A stretch of DNA of 64,000 nt from Flavobacteria bacterium RIFCSPLOWO2_12_FULL_35_11 (GCA_001800975.1 MGWK01000011.1:1-64000); one strand, 5' to 3'. Shown: positions 52,374 to 62,852, counted from the first letter of the stretch. Numbers and translations: made by a program. Notes: generated by a model from the letters alone, not told the origin.

Positions 52374-54689
52374 TTATTGCTCAATGACAATACTGTCATT
52401 TACTATTTCAAGATTTTCAATGTTTAAAGAATCTATAAGAACATCAGAAATGGTGTCTTTTACAGGTCGTGGCACATTTTTTCGCGAATTGCAATTGAAA
52501 AGTTTTAAAATATCTTTTGAAGGTTTTTTAAAACCTTGTTTTAAATAATATTGATAGGAAACATCTTTATTTAACATTCTTAAAAACTCTCCGCTGATGG
52601 GAAGTGCCGTATGAGAAGCCTGACCTAAATCCATGGTTTTAAAGTGAACTGAAGGGTTTTCTGCACCAACCCAGGCGCCAGTAACCAAGTTTGAGGTAAA
52701 TCCAATAAACCAGCCATCTGCTTGAGATTGAGAAGTTCCGGTTTTGCCTCCAATGTCATCAAACAATTGAAAATCGTACCTTATTGGAGCGGCAATTCCC
52801 TGAAATACAACACGTTTAAGCATTTCGACCATAATTTCGCCCGTTTTTTCTGAATACACTTGTGTTGTCTCTTTTACCGGTAAAATATTTAAAGAAATTC
52901 CTTCTCTGTCTAAAATTTTAATAATGGCAACCTCATGCATTGGTTTTCCGTAGTTGGGAAATGTGGTATAAGCCCTCACCATTTCCAATAAAGAAAGTTC
53001 GGCGGTGCCTAATGATAAAGAAGGAACTGCAGGGAGTTCGGTTTCAATACCCATATTTTTAGCCAAATCGATAATTTTAGGCAAACCAACTTTTTCCATA
53101 AGCTGAACGGTAACGGTATTTATTGAAGCCGCCAATGCGCCCCAAACGCTAAATTCACCCCCATAAATATAATCGGAATTTTTAGGTTCCCAGTCTTCGT
53201 ATTGTGGATATTTAATCAATTCATTTGGGTACATATCACAAGGTGAAATTCCGCTTTCAATAGCTGCCGCATAAACAAATGGTTTAAACGTACTTCCAAC
53301 TTGTCTTTTGGTGGTTACATTATCATATTGAAAATAATTTTCATCAATACCTCCAACATAGGCCTTAATGTGCCCGGTTTTCGGTTCCATGGCAATAAAA
53401 CTGGCATGCAAGAATTTCATGGAGTTTTTTATTGAATCTAAAGGTGACATGGTTACCAATCGATCTCCGTCGTGAGAGAAAATTTTCATTTTCACCGGTT
53501 TGTTCAGGCTGTCTTGGATCATTGATTCGGATAGCCCAGCTTTTTTCAGCGTTTTATACCTAGCCGAGTTTTTGATAGCGTTGGTTAAAACGATTGGGAC
53601 ATCTTGCCAAGGATCTTCATTACCCCATTGGCGATCAAATTCATATTGTAAAATTTTTAATCTTTTTGCAACCGCCTTTTCCGCATATTGTTGCATTTCA
53701 AAATTTAAGGAAGTGTAAATTTTAAGTCCGTCTTTATATAAATCATATTTTTTTCCGCTTGGTTTTCTGTTATTTTCTAACCAATCGTTCATAATTAAAC
53801 GCACGTACTCTGTAAAATAAACCGCTTGTCCTTTATGACGGGAGAGTCTTTTTGGCTGAGTAAGCAAAGGAATTGCTACGACAGAATCTTTAAATTTTTC
53901 TGAAATATATTTTTCCTGACTCATTAAATTTAAAACAATATCCCTTCTTTTTTTGGAAGCTTCAGGAAATTTTATTGGATTATAGGTATAAGTTGCTTTT
54001 AACATTCCAACCAAAACAGCGCCTTGTTCAATCGTTAATTTAGAAGTTGAAGTGCTAAAAAAGCGTTGTGAGGCACTTTCAATACCGAAAGCGGTATCAC
54101 CAAAAGGAACAGTATTAAAATAAAATTCAACAATTTGTTCTTTTGTAAAATGACTTTCCAGTTTATAGGCAGCCACCATTTCTTCGAACTTGTTAATCGG
54201 CGTTGATAAAATCCAATACGAATTTCTGGGAAAATAGTTTTTTACCAATTGCTGTGTAATAGTGCTTCCGCCTCCAGAACTTTTATCTCTAAGAATAACC
54301 GTTTTTACAATAACGCGCAACAAACTTTTTAAATCGACACCAGAATGCTCATAAAAACGAGAATCTTCAGACGATATAAGGGCTTCAACCACATGTTTTG
54401 GAATAGAATCAAAAGGGATGTTTAAGCGGTTTTCTTTATCAAAACGGTAAAGCAATACATTGTCTGAGGAATAAACTTCAGAAGCTTCCATATTTCTAAA
54501 AAGTTTTACTTCTTTACTGGTGGGAACCCTTCCGAATAAGCCAAAATAAACGGTGATTATAAAAATTATAAACAACCCGCCAAGAATTAAAATGCCTTTT
54601 TTAAAAAAGTTAAACCAGTTTTTTTTGGTGTAATTTTTAAAATTGAAATTTCGAATTAAATACTGTTTTATGTTATTGAGTATCTTCAA
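52374..54689 (-). CDS. Penicillin-binding protein 1A (bifunctional glycosyltransferase/transpeptidase)
   Basis: Class A PBP of 771 residues that polymerises and crosslinks peptidoglycan. An N-terminal membrane anchor (about 25-50) is followed by the GT51 domain with catalytic Glu in SSEDSRFYEHSG (near 106) and GGGSTITQQLVKNYFP. The transpeptidase domain has the catalytic Ser in GSTFKPF (near 465), an SxN-type motif (ASINTVTV) and KTGTSQ (near 648). The C-terminal tail (about 700-771) is charged and runs to YVSKNIENLEIV-like low-complexity sequence. It is transcribed alone from a TAnnTTTG promoter. Confidence 0.95.
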   Translation of the reverse strand: MKILNNIKQYLIRNFNFKNYTKKNWFNFFKKGILILGGLFIIFIITVYFGLFGRVPTSKEVKLFRNMEASEVYSSDNVLLYRFDKENRLNIPFDSIPKHVVEALISSEDSRFYEHSGVDLKSLLRVIVKTVILRDKSSGGGSTITQQLVKNYFPRNSYWILSTPINKFEEMVAAYKLESHFTKEQIVEFYFNTVPFGDTAFGIESASQRFFSTSTSKLTIEQGAVLVGMLKATYTYNPIKFPEASKKRRDIVLNLMSQEKYISEKFKDSVVAIPLLTQPKRLSRHKGQAVYFTEYVRLIMNDWLENNRKPSGKKYDLYKDGLKIYTSLNFEMQQYAEKAVAKRLKILQYEFDRQWGNEDPWQDVPIVLTNAIKNSARYKTLKKAGLSESMIQDSLNKPVKMKIFSHDGDRLVTMSPLDSIKNSMKFLHASFIAMEPKTGHIKAYVGGIDENYFQYDNVTTKRQVGSTFKPFVYAAAIESGISPCDMYPNELIKYPQYEDWEPKNSDYIYGGEFSVWGALAASINTVTVQLMEKVGLPKIIDLAKNMGIETELPAVPSLSLGTAELSLLEMVRAYTTFPNYGKPMHEVAIIKILDREGISLNILPVKETTQVYSEKTGEIMVEMLKRVVFQGIAAPIRYDFQLFDDIGGKTGTSQSQADGWFIGFTSNLVTGAWVGAENPSVHFKTMDLGQASHTALPISGEFLRMLNKDVSYQYYLKQGFKKPSKDILKLFNCNSRKNVPRPVKDTISDVLIDSLNIENLEIVNDSIVIEQ

Positions 54690-54721
54690 TTGATTGGTGT
54701 TGTTCGTTTAAAAAATGGAGG

Positions 54722-54729
54722 CAAAATTA
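54722..54729 (-). promoter_or_regulatory. Bacteroidota -7 element for the PBP1A gene
   Basis: TAATTTTG on the minus strand, 32 bases before the ATG. The rest of this 236-base gap has no recognised gene. Confidence 0.5.
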
Positions 54730-54925
54730 CTATAAATATTTACACGCTTTGTGTGTTAAATACAATAATTTACAAAAGTAAATAATAATTGGCATATTGG
54801 TATTTAATTTCAGAAATAGACCATCCAATAAATTGAAAGTTTCTTTGTTTAATTTGGGAACTAAAACCCATCGATATTTTGTCGCGCATCAGCTAATTTT
54901 TAGCGATAAAATACGTGCAATTTGT

Positions 54926-55849
54926 TTACTTAATGAAAAATAATACGATGCCGCCAAGCGCTATAAAAGCGCCAATAATTTCTTTTACGGTTACTTTTTC
55001 TTTGTAAAGTAAAATGGCAGGCGGAATAATTAAAACGGGTATAATTGCCATAATGGTTGAAGCAATGCCAACTGTGGTGTATTTTACCGCCAATAAGGAG
55101 GCATAAACTCCTAAAAAAGGACCAAATATAGATCCAATCACTATAAATCTCATGGAAACAGAATCGGTTACGGCTTGTTTCACTTTTGGCCATCGTTTAA
55201 TCGTTGAGATTAGAATGATAAAGCCAATAGCACCTGCAATAACCCTAATTTGAGTGGCTGCAAAAACGTTGTAATCACCCATTCCATATTTGCTCAAAAC
55301 CAAGCCTAATGCTTGGCCAATGGCTCCAAAAAAGGCAAACATCATTCCTTTGGGAGAAAAGGAAAATTGAATTTTTTTGTTTTTTATCCCTAATTTTTCG
55401 TCATCCAATTTCTTTTTTTCTGTAATGACCATCATAATTCCTAAAATGGTTATAAACATCGCTATCAAAGAAATGAGATTCATGGTTTCCCCTAAAATAA
55501 ACCAGCCTAAATAAGCGGCAATTGGAGCGCTTAACGACATGATTAACATGGAGATTCTTGCGCTTATTAATTCATACGATTTAAATAAAAAATAATCTCC
55601 AAAAACAAATCCCACCAATCCTGATATTGACATCCAAATCCACTGATGTGCTGAAGCATCAAAAGGTAAAAATAACCCTCTGGAGAAATAGGAAATTAAG
55701 GCATAAATGAAAAAAGCTATTATTAATCGCAATACGTTGACCGACAAAGATCCAGCTCTTCTGGTTGCTTGTTGAAAAGATAAACTGGTGGTGGTCCAAA
55801 AAAACGCTGTCAATAAGGCAAAAAGTTCACCTAAATGGGATGTTAACAT
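54926..55849 (-). CDS. EamA/DMT-superfamily transporter
   Basis: Inner-membrane transporter of 307 residues with ten hydrophobic helices arranged as two EamA repeats (about 8-140 and 165-305). The typical EamA opening (GELFALLTAFFWTTTSLSF) and a repeated AxxG(G/W)xxLxE-like motif (AAYLGWFILGETM and LIIPPAILLYKEKVT) are seen. Family members export amino acids, metabolites or nucleotide sugars; the cargo is unknown. It is alone. Confidence 0.9.
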   Translation of the reverse strand: MLTSHLGELFALLTAFFWTTTSLSFQQATRRAGSLSVNVLRLIIAFFIYALISYFSRGLFLPFDASAHQWIWMSISGLVGFVFGDYFLFKSYELISARISMLIMSLSAPIAAYLGWFILGETMNLISLIAMFITILGIMMVITEKKKLDDEKLGIKNKKIQFSFSPKGMMFAFFGAIGQALGLVLSKYGMGDYNVFAATQIRVIAGAIGFIILISTIKRWPKVKQAVTDSVSMRFIVIGSIFGPFLGVYASLLAVKYTTVGIASTIMAIIPVLIIPPAILLYKEKVTVKEIIGAFIALGGIVLFFIK

Positions 55850-56038
55850 ACTTAACTTTTAAGCCGCTAAAGTACTTAAAACTTCATGCTAAAATGAGGA
55901 AAATCCGCAAATATTATTTATCTTTTTTAAGGAAAGATTCATTGGTTTTGAAAGTGGAATTTTAGAAATGGCTTTTTTATAAAAATGTGAAATTTTCAAG
56001 AGTCTAATTCATATTTGATTTAACTTTATAGCTTTTTA

Positions 56039-56070
56039 AGCTACCTACGGCAGGCAAGCTTTTCAACATT
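56039..56070. repeat. Short repeat motif before the glutaminase gene
   Basis: CTACCTACGGCAGGCAAGC followed by TTTTCAAC resembles the motif at 28489-28515 (CCTCCGGAAGGCAAG then TTTTCAAC). It lies just before the glsA start. Confidence 0.45.
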
Positions 56071-56082
56071 CAACTTAAAAAA

Positions 56083-56997
56083 ATGAATTATAATAAAATA
56101 TTTTCAAAAATAGATAGACAGTTAAATAAAACGGAAGATTTGGGCAAAGTCGCCATGTATATTCCTGAGCTGGGCAATGTAGATCCAACAAAATTCGGCA
56201 TTCACTTAACCACCGTAGACCATCAACACTATCATTTTGGCGATTCAGAAGAAAAGTTTTCCATTCAAAGCATTGCCAAAGTTTTGGCGCTGGTGCTCGC
56301 CTACAAACAGGAAGGCGAAAAATTGTGGGAAAGGGTTGGCGTAGAACCGTCAGGAACCTCGTTTAATTCGCTGTTTCAGCTGGAATTTAATTTGGGAATT
56401 CCGCGTAATCCGCTCATAAATTCGGGCGCATTGGTAATTTCCGATATTTTGGTGAGCCATCTTAAAAATCCGAAAGACGATTTTATTGCGTTTGTAAGAA
56501 GTATTTCCGGGAATCCCGAAATCAATTATTGTCCGAGAATTGCGGAATCAGAGAAATTAACCGGTCATAGAAATGCCGCTTTAATTAATTTAATGAAATC
56601 TTTTGGCAACATTAAAAATGATATTGAGATGGTGCTGGATTTTTATTTCAATTTATGTTCTATAGAAATGACTTGCAGAGAGCTTTCACAGACATTTCTT
56701 TTTCTGGCGGCTTATGGCGTTAATCCATTCACCAATGAAAGAGTGATAAGCATCAGCAAATCGAAACGTGTAAATGCCATTATGCAAACGTGCGGATTTT
56801 ATGATGAAGCCGGCGAGTTTTCATTTAAGGTCGGTTTGCCTGGAAAAAGTGGTGTTGGCGGCGGAATTGTTGCCATTCTCCCGCATAAATATAGCATCGC
56901 TGTATGGAGTCCGAGGTTGAATGAAAAGGGAAATTCGAGCAAGGGAATAAAATTTCTGGAATTGTTTACCACGGAAACTGAAATTTCCATTTTTTAA
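56083..56997 (+). CDS. glsA: Glutaminase A
   Basis: Hydrolyses glutamine to glutamate and ammonia; beta-lactamase-like fold, 304 residues (E. coli GlsB 308). The catalytic serine-lysine pair lies in FSIQSIAKVLAL (near residues 66-69). Other conserved parts are NPLINSGALV, NYCPRIAESE and the C-terminal GLPGKSGVGGGIVAI. The YwbE-like gene follows 21 bases later, so the two are probably co-transcribed. Confidence 0.95.
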   Translation: MNYNKIFSKIDRQLNKTEDLGKVAMYIPELGNVDPTKFGIHLTTVDHQHYHFGDSEEKFSIQSIAKVLALVLAYKQEGEKLWERVGVEPSGTSFNSLFQLEFNLGIPRNPLINSGALVISDILVSHLKNPKDDFIAFVRSISGNPEINYCPRIAESEKLTGHRNAALINLMKSFGNIKNDIEMVLDFYFNLCSIEMTCRELSQTFLFLAAYGVNPFTNERVISISKSKRVNAIMQTCGFYDEAGEFSFKVGLPGKSGVGGGIVAILPHKYSIAVWSPRLNEKGNSSKGIKFLELFTTETEISIF

Positions 56998-57017
56998 AAC
57001 AATTAATTATAAAATAT

Positions 57018-57227
57018 ATGGAAAACACAAAGCTGAACGGAACAATCAGAAAAAATATACAACCGGGAAAAACAGTAGAAATTGTACAGAAGAACCATCA
57101 GCGATCCGGTGAATTAACCGAAGGCGTGGTGAAAAGAATTCTCACAAATGCCGCTACACATCCCCATGGCATAAAAGTACAGCTTGAAACAGGAGAAATA
57201 GGACGTGTTAAAAATGTATTTATTTGA
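57018..57227 (+). CDS. YwbE-family protein
   Basis: Small protein of 69 residues of the DUF2196/YwbE family. The whole chain fits the family: IQPGKTVEIVQKNHQRSGEL, then EGVVKRILTNAATHPHGIKVQL and ETGEIGRVKN. It is a small beta-barrel, basic, of unknown function; KOW-like nucleic-acid binding is an inference. It probably shares a transcript with glsA. Confidence 0.9.
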   Translation: MENTKLNGTIRKNIQPGKTVEIVQKNHQRSGELTEGVVKRILTNAATHPHGIKVQLETGEIGRVKNVFI

Positions 57228-57312
57228 AAAATAGGTGGCTGGTATCAAGTATCAGGTATTCGATATTTTTTAATATCAGCTTAAATCCAACAACTCAATT
57301 ACCAGTCGCTTT

Positions 57313-60300
57313 TTACCCTTTTTTAGAAAGACTTTCTATGAGTTGAAACAAAACTGTTCGGTCCAATGGTTTTGTTAAATAGGCGTCAAACCCAAGTGCC
57401 AATGCTTTTGCTTTATCCGATTCCATGGCAAACGCAGAAAGCGCTATTATAGGCAATGAAGGTCTCAACTTTTTAATTTCTTTCATGGCTTCATTCCCAT
57501 CCATAATCGGCATTTTTATGTCCATTAAAACCAACTGTATTTCAGGATGGTTTTGAGCCAATTCCAATGCCTTTTTACCATTATCGGCTTCAATAATTTT
57601 AAAATTAGTTATAGAGAATAACTCTGTGATATACATCATATTGTATTCTTCGTCTTCCGCCACTAAAATGTTTATCTCCCTATTTTTCACTTGTATTGCT
57701 GGTTTTTGTTCTTCAATAACAGAAGAAATTAAAGGTACTTTTGACTTAATAAAAGGTATTGTAAAATAAATTGTTGTTCCATTTTCGCTCGAATTTAACC
57801 AAATTTCTCCATTAAACAATTCAACTATTTTTTTGGTGATCGCTAAACCTAACCCTGTTCCTTTATGTTGTTTGCTTAAATCGAGGTTTCCTTGAGAAAA
57901 TCGGTCGAAAATTTTATTTTGTAAATTTTCTTCAACTCCAATTCCCGTATCTTTTACGTAGAATTGCAGATTATTTTCAATCAATTGGTAACCAAATGTC
58001 ACGCTTCCTGTATCTGTAAATTTAAAGGCATTTGACAGTAGGTTTGTGAGCACCTGATTTAATTTTGTTTTATCGGTTTCAACAGAACTCTTATAATTTT
58101 CAAGCCCTCTCTCGCAATTTAATATTAAATTATTTTCTTGGGCTATTGGTTTAAAAAAGGTCTCCAATTCATCTAGTAATTTATTCAAATTAACACTTTC
58201 TAAGTTTAAGGTCATTGCCCCTGCCTCAATTTTTGAAATGTCCAGAATATCGTTTACGATTGAAAGTAAGCGCTTGCTGCTTTTAATGACAATGTTAGCG
58301 TATTCTTTTTGTTTATCTTTTGTGATATTCGGATCTAAACACAATTCTGAAAATCCAATAATGCCATTCATTGGTGTTCTTATTTCGTGACTCATATTCG
58401 CTAAAAAAGCGGATTTTAATTTGTCTGATTCTTGAGCTTGGACTAAGGCCCTGTTCAATTCGTTTTCGACTTTTTTACGTTGAATGGTGGTGCTAATTTG
58501 GTCGGCGACAAACTCTAGCAATTGCACATCATTTTCATTATAGGCATTTTCATCCACATAACTTTGAACCACAATTGCCCCAATGCATTTCTCTTGAATA
58601 AATAAAGGAACACCTACCCATATTTTGGCAAAATTGCCAATCAATTCTACCCTTTTGTTTTTAATAAGTTCCTGGTGAGCCTCCTTGTTTAGGATTAATG
58701 GTTTTTTTGATTTTATGACATAGCCCGTTAACGAGTTTTTTGCTGAAAATTCTTCTACCATCTCTCTATCATCCACAAAAACTGGAGTTGTAATCATATC
58801 GGTTTCTTCATTGTGAAGTGCTAGATAAAAATTGCTGGTGTCAATTATTTTGTGCAATTCATTTCTTATAAACAAACTAAATTCCTGAAAATCACCAATA
58901 GTTAATGCTGCTTTAGAGATATTGTAAAGCACATCTTCCAATGCTTCTTTTTTTACTCTTTCTGAAATATCTGATACCACTACGTGAATGGTAAATCCGT
59001 CATCGTCTTCATTAATTCTTGTAAGCGTAACTTCAGTTGGGAAAACGTGTCCGCTTATGTGTTGTTGGTTGCATCGATATCTGTTACTTCCTTTTTCCAA
59101 AGCAATTTTCATCATTTCTTCCGCTTTTAAGAAAGAACTGGCTCCGTCAGGCTGTTTTTTTGGTGAAAGTTGTGCCGGATGTATGCTAAAAAGCGTTTCC
59201 TTGTCTAAACCAAACATTTTTATGGCAGCTTCATTGCTGTCTACAAAATGGCCGTCTTTTATAATAAGAACCGCATCAATCGCCTTTTCAAAAATATCCC
59301 TATATTTTCTTTCGGAATTTTCAAGTAATTTTTTTGAATTCATGCGTTCCGTAATGTCGTCAACCAAGGAGGCAATGCCAATTATGTTGCCCGATGCATC
59401 CTTTAAAGTTACGTTGTACCAATCACACGTTATTATTTTACCGCTTTTGGTTACATTTTCATTGGTGCTTCTATGTCCGTATTTTTGACTTAATATATCC
59501 TCCTGAACTTTTTTCATTTCGGGAGCTAAATAGTTTGGCGTAATTAAATCTTTGATATTATTTACTTTCGCCTCTTCAACAGAATACCCAAAAATACGTT
59601 CTGCTGAACTGTTCCATTCCAATACATTAAAATCTGCATCCCAAATAATGGACGCCAATGGTGTATGGTTAAATTGTTCTTTTAATCGTTGGTTGCTCTC
59701 AAAAAATAAATCTTCGGCCTTTTTACGTTCAGTAATATCTTCGGATATTGTAATATAGTTTACAACCTTTCCGAAATCGTTTTTTATAGGTGTTATTGTA
59801 TGCTGTACCCAAATTAATTTACCGTTTTTGGCTTTGTTTTGAAGTTGTCCTTGCCAAATATTTCCACCCATAATAGATTGCCACATTTGGGTATAAAATT
59901 CTTTGGGCTGTTTTTCTGATTTTAAAATGTTATACGTTTTTCCAAGAATTTCTTCTTTCGTAAAGCCATATACCTCTGTGAATTTTGGGTTTATAAATTC
60001 AATAACTCCTTTTGCATTTGTTATAGTAATAATATTTGCACTTTTTTCTATTGCCAATAAGTGTTTTCTGTTTTCTTCTTCGGCCTTTTTGTGTTCTGTA
60101 ATATCTTCTGAAATACCCTGAATATGGGTTATTTCATTGGCATTATTTCTAACAACGTCTAAATTGGCACGAATCCATTTTACATCGCCATTTTTTGTTA
60201 AAATTCGGAAAGGTTGAAACTTTAATTCGTTTGATTTTTCGTTTTTCAAAAATTTTAAGAATTTCTTACTCACCCATTCTGCATCATCAGGATAAACCAA

Positions 60301-61752
60301 TCGGTATAATTTCACATTTCCCGCTAAAAGTTCGGTATGTGAGTATCCAAATAAATTACTTGAATTTTCTGATACAAATACAATCGGAAAATCACGTTTA
60401 TTTTCACATAAAATTGCAACGGAGGAACTTTTATTGATAATATTATAAGCCGCTCTTATTTTATTGTCTTTTTCTTTTTTATCTGTTGTTTCATGAAAAA
60501 ACATTAGTACGCCGTCTTGCGACGGGATTATTCTGTTTTCAAACCATTTATCCCAGGGCATAAAATAATTTTCAAAACTTATTGGTTTTCCTGTTGTTAT
60601 TGCTTTTTGGTAATTGTCATAAAATATATCGCCTGCTTTTTCTGGAAATTCTGTCCAAAGATGTTTGCCAATAAGTCCTTCTACATTTTTACCCAATAAA
60701 TCGGCCGCTTTTTCATTTACATAAATGTAATTTGAGTCGCAATCCAGGATCACCAAACCATCTTCAATGCTTGATAGGGTATTTGATAAAAAGTTTTTAG
60801 CGGTGTTCAGTTTTTGTTCACTAAGAACGCGCTCCGTAATATCCTGTCCAATTCCTATGATTTTAACAATATGTTTATTTCCTAGGATAGCGTTTCTTAT
60901 TTCAGAGATATATTTTAGTTCTCCGCTCGAGGTGATAATTCTGTATTGTAAATTTTGGATGGGATTTTTCAAAAAAGATTCAAAGGAATAGTCTATTGTA
61001 AATTCTCGATCATCGGGATGCACAAAACCTGTAAAAACCTCAATATTTAAAAAGTCTTTCTCGGCCTCTAAGCCCAATATTTTATAGGCTTCATCAGACC
61101 AGTACGATTCATCTGTATCAAAATTGTGAAACCAGCTTCCAATTTTAGCCAATGATTGCGTTTCTTTGTGCCGGTATTCACTTTCAACAACCTCTTTTTT
61201 TGCCTTTAAGCGATCTGTAATATTTTCGATGGAAACAATGACGTTTTCAAGTGTTTTTTCATTTCCGGGACTAACTTTATATTTTATTAGGACATTGATT
61301 TCTTCGCCCTCTAATGTTTTATTGATGCTTTCAATTTCGGTCACAGTTTCTCCAAGAAGAATAGCAACCACTAATTTTGAGAAACCCCTATAGGATTTTT
61401 TTGCAAAAACCAGCTTTAAGTTTTGCAATAATTCTTGCTTAGAATTGGCTTTGTATAATTTTAAAGCAGCATCATTAATATCTTTAATCTCAATGAGATC
61501 AATTAATTTTTTAATAATTTTTGGGTTTTCGGCAATAAATGATTTTATGTCAGTATTATTTTCTTTGGCAATTTTTTCAATAAAAAGCTTGGCTTTTGAG
61601 AAATCTTCGACCCATAGGGCTACAGGGGCCTGTTCAAAAAACGTAAAATACATGTCATTATTTAACATGGCTTTTTCTTCAAAACTTTCGAAGTTAGGAG
61701 TCTCATTTTCAGCACCAACAGGAACAATCTTTATGGGATCTAAATGTTTCAT
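57313..61752 (-). CDS. Seven-PAS hybrid sensor histidine kinase-response regulator
   Basis: Cytoplasmic hybrid kinase of 1479 residues without membrane segments. It has about seven PAS units (roughly 25-180, 190-310, 315-430, 435-560, 565-690, 690-815 and 815-930). Each ends in DITER/DISER-type motifs characteristic of PAS-PAC tandem arrays. They are followed by a GAF domain (about 950-1090), HisKA with MSHEIRTPMNG (His near 1123), HATPase_c (DTGIGV, GTGLGLAI) and a receiver (about 1350-1475) with VLMDIKMPIMDG and KPLD. The fourth or fifth PAS is the homologue of PAS2 in the kinase at 7579. It probably integrates several ligands, redox or light signals. It follows a small kinase gene by 101 bases. 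Confidence 0.93.
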   Translation of the reverse strand: MKHLDPIKIVPVGAENETPNFESFEEKAMLNNDMYFTFFEQAPVALWVEDFSKAKLFIEKIAKENNTDIKSFIAENPKIIKKLIDLIEIKDINDAALKLYKANSKQELLQNLKLVFAKKSYRGFSKLVVAILLGETVTEIESINKTLEGEEINVLIKYKVSPGNEKTLENVIVSIENITDRLKAKKEVVESEYRHKETQSLAKIGSWFHNFDTDESYWSDEAYKILGLEAEKDFLNIEVFTGFVHPDDREFTIDYSFESFLKNPIQNLQYRIITSSGELKYISEIRNAILGNKHIVKIIGIGQDITERVLSEQKLNTAKNFLSNTLSSIEDGLVILDCDSNYIYVNEKAADLLGKNVEGLIGKHLWTEFPEKAGDIFYDNYQKAITTGKPISFENYFMPWDKWFENRIIPSQDGVLMFFHETTDKKEKDNKIRAAYNIINKSSSVAILCENKRDFPIVFVSENSSNLFGYSHTELLAGNVKLYRLVYPDDAEWVSKKFLKFLKNEKSNELKFQPFRILTKNGDVKWIRANLDVVRNNANEITHIQGISEDITEHKKAEEENRKHLLAIEKSANIITITNAKGVIEFINPKFTEVYGFTKEEILGKTYNILKSEKQPKEFYTQMWQSIMGGNIWQGQLQNKAKNGKLIWVQHTITPIKNDFGKVVNYITISEDITERKKAEDLFFESNQRLKEQFNHTPLASIIWDADFNVLEWNSSAERIFGYSVEEAKVNNIKDLITPNYLAPEMKKVQEDILSQKYGHRSTNENVTKSGKIITCDWYNVTLKDASGNIIGIASLVDDITERMNSKKLLENSERKYRDIFEKAIDAVLIIKDGHFVDSNEAAIKMFGLDKETLFSIHPAQLSPKKQPDGASSFLKAEEMMKIALEKGSNRYRCNQQHISGHVFPTEVTLTRINEDDDGFTIHVVVSDISERVKKEALEDVLYNISKAALTIGDFQEFSLFIRNELHKIIDTSNFYLALHNEETDMITTPVFVDDREMVEEFSAKNSLTGYVIKSKKPLILNKEAHQELIKNKRVELIGNFAKIWVGVPLFIQEKCIGAIVVQSYVDENAYNENDVQLLEFVADQISTTIQRKKVENELNRALVQAQESDKLKSAFLANMSHEIRTPMNGIIGFSELCLDPNITKDKQKEYANIVIKSSKRLLSIVNDILDISKIEAGAMTLNLESVNLNKLLDELETFFKPIAQENNLILNCERGLENYKSSVETDKTKLNQVLTNLLSNAFKFTDTGSVTFGYQLIENNLQFYVKDTGIGVEENLQNKIFDRFSQGNLDLSKQHKGTGLGLAITKKIVELFNGEIWLNSSENGTTIYFTIPFIKSKVPLISSVIEEQKPAIQVKNREINILVAEDEEYNMMYITELFSITNFKIIEADNGKKALELAQNHPEIQLVLMDIKMPIMDGNEAMKEIKKLRPSLPIIALSAFAMESDKAKALALGFDAYLTKPLDRTVLFQLIESLSKKG

Positions 61753-61853
61753 TCTATCATTCTTTGGGGTTTAAGGGGCGTAAAATACAAATTATTATTT
61801 ATGTTTTATTTTAATAAATTAAATTTTAACGGTGAATGCAATTATTTTATGAA

Positions 61854-62654
61854 TTAAATCGAAGTTGCAGGAAGAATAATTTTAAAACTTGCGCCTTTTT
61901 CTAAAGTGCTTTTAACTGAGATTTTACCTTTATGAAGGGCTACAATTTTTTTGGCAATGGCCAAGCCCAAACCAACGCATTTTTGTTTATCGGCCGAATA
62001 AGTATTAACCACATAAAATTCATCAAAAATATTCGGTAAATCAGTTTCGGCGATTCCGATTCCTTGGTCGGTTATTGTTGTTTCAACAGTATTTTTTTGG
62101 GCATTAACCGCAATGGTAATGGTTGAATTTTCATTGGAATAACGCAACGCATTGTTTAAAACGGCACGTAATGCCTGGGATATTTCAGCTTCATCAAGCG
62201 TTAAAAACAGTTCATTTGTTGAAACTTCAAAATCTAATCTGACATTTTTTTTGGAAGCTTCAGATTTAAACTCTTCTATAAGCTTGTTTACCAATTCAAT
62301 ATAATTATGGCTTTGGCATTTTAGGACAAAATTGGGTGATTGCACCCTTGAATATTTTGAAATGGTGTCGAGAAGCGCCAATGAAAATGTTGCGGAATTT
62401 TTAATAATTTGCAAGTGTTTTTCTAATTTTTCAGTCGAATAATCTGCGAGGTCTTCCAACATCATTTCAGAAAACGAAAAGATGACACCAACCGGATTTT
62501 TTAAATTATGGGTCAATTTTCCAAGAATTTTAGCCCTTGTTTCATCGGCAGCAATAAGCGCATTCGTCTTGCTTTTCAGCATTAAGCTAAGATCAATAAT
62601 TTTCTCTTCTAATTCCTGAATGTATTTGTCTGAATTTTTTCCTGATTTCACCAA
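61854..62654 (-). CDS. Cytoplasmic histidine kinase
   Basis: Histidine kinase of 266 residues with no membrane segment or sensor domain. An N-terminal coiled-coil (about 8-45) precedes a HisKA-like helix with His in LTHNLKNPVGVIFSF (near 54). The HATPase_c domain has VLNNALRYS, DQGIGIAE and GLGLAIAKKI. The start is not ATG: TTG at 62654 or GTG at 62651, since a stop lies five codons upstream. It lies upstream of the seven-PAS kinase on the same strand; they may act together. No receiver is fused. Confidence 0.9.
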   Translation of the reverse strand: MVKSGKNSDKYIQELEEKIIDLSLMLKSKTNALIAADETRAKILGKLTHNLKNPVGVIFSFSEMMLEDLADYSTEKLEKHLQIIKNSATFSLALLDTISKYSRVQSPNFVLKCQSHNYIELVNKLIEEFKSEASKKNVRLDFEVSTNELFLTLDEAEISQALRAVLNNALRYSNENSTITIAVNAQKNTVETTITDQGIGIAETDLPNIFDEFYVVNTYSADKQKCVGLGLAIAKKIVALHKGKISVKSTLEKGASFKIILPATSI

Positions 62655-62852
62655 ACTGATGTTATTTTACGTAAATATAATTTTAAAATAATTGGTTTCA
62701 AATATTTATTTCGAATTTCATTATTGCCAACAATTTGATTAGACAGTTTCAAATGAATAATTCATATGATATTACGTTCTTAAGGACATATCTTTATCAA
62801 CCACACAGTTTTTTCATTACTTTTACCTTCCATAAGTTTAAACAACAAAAAA

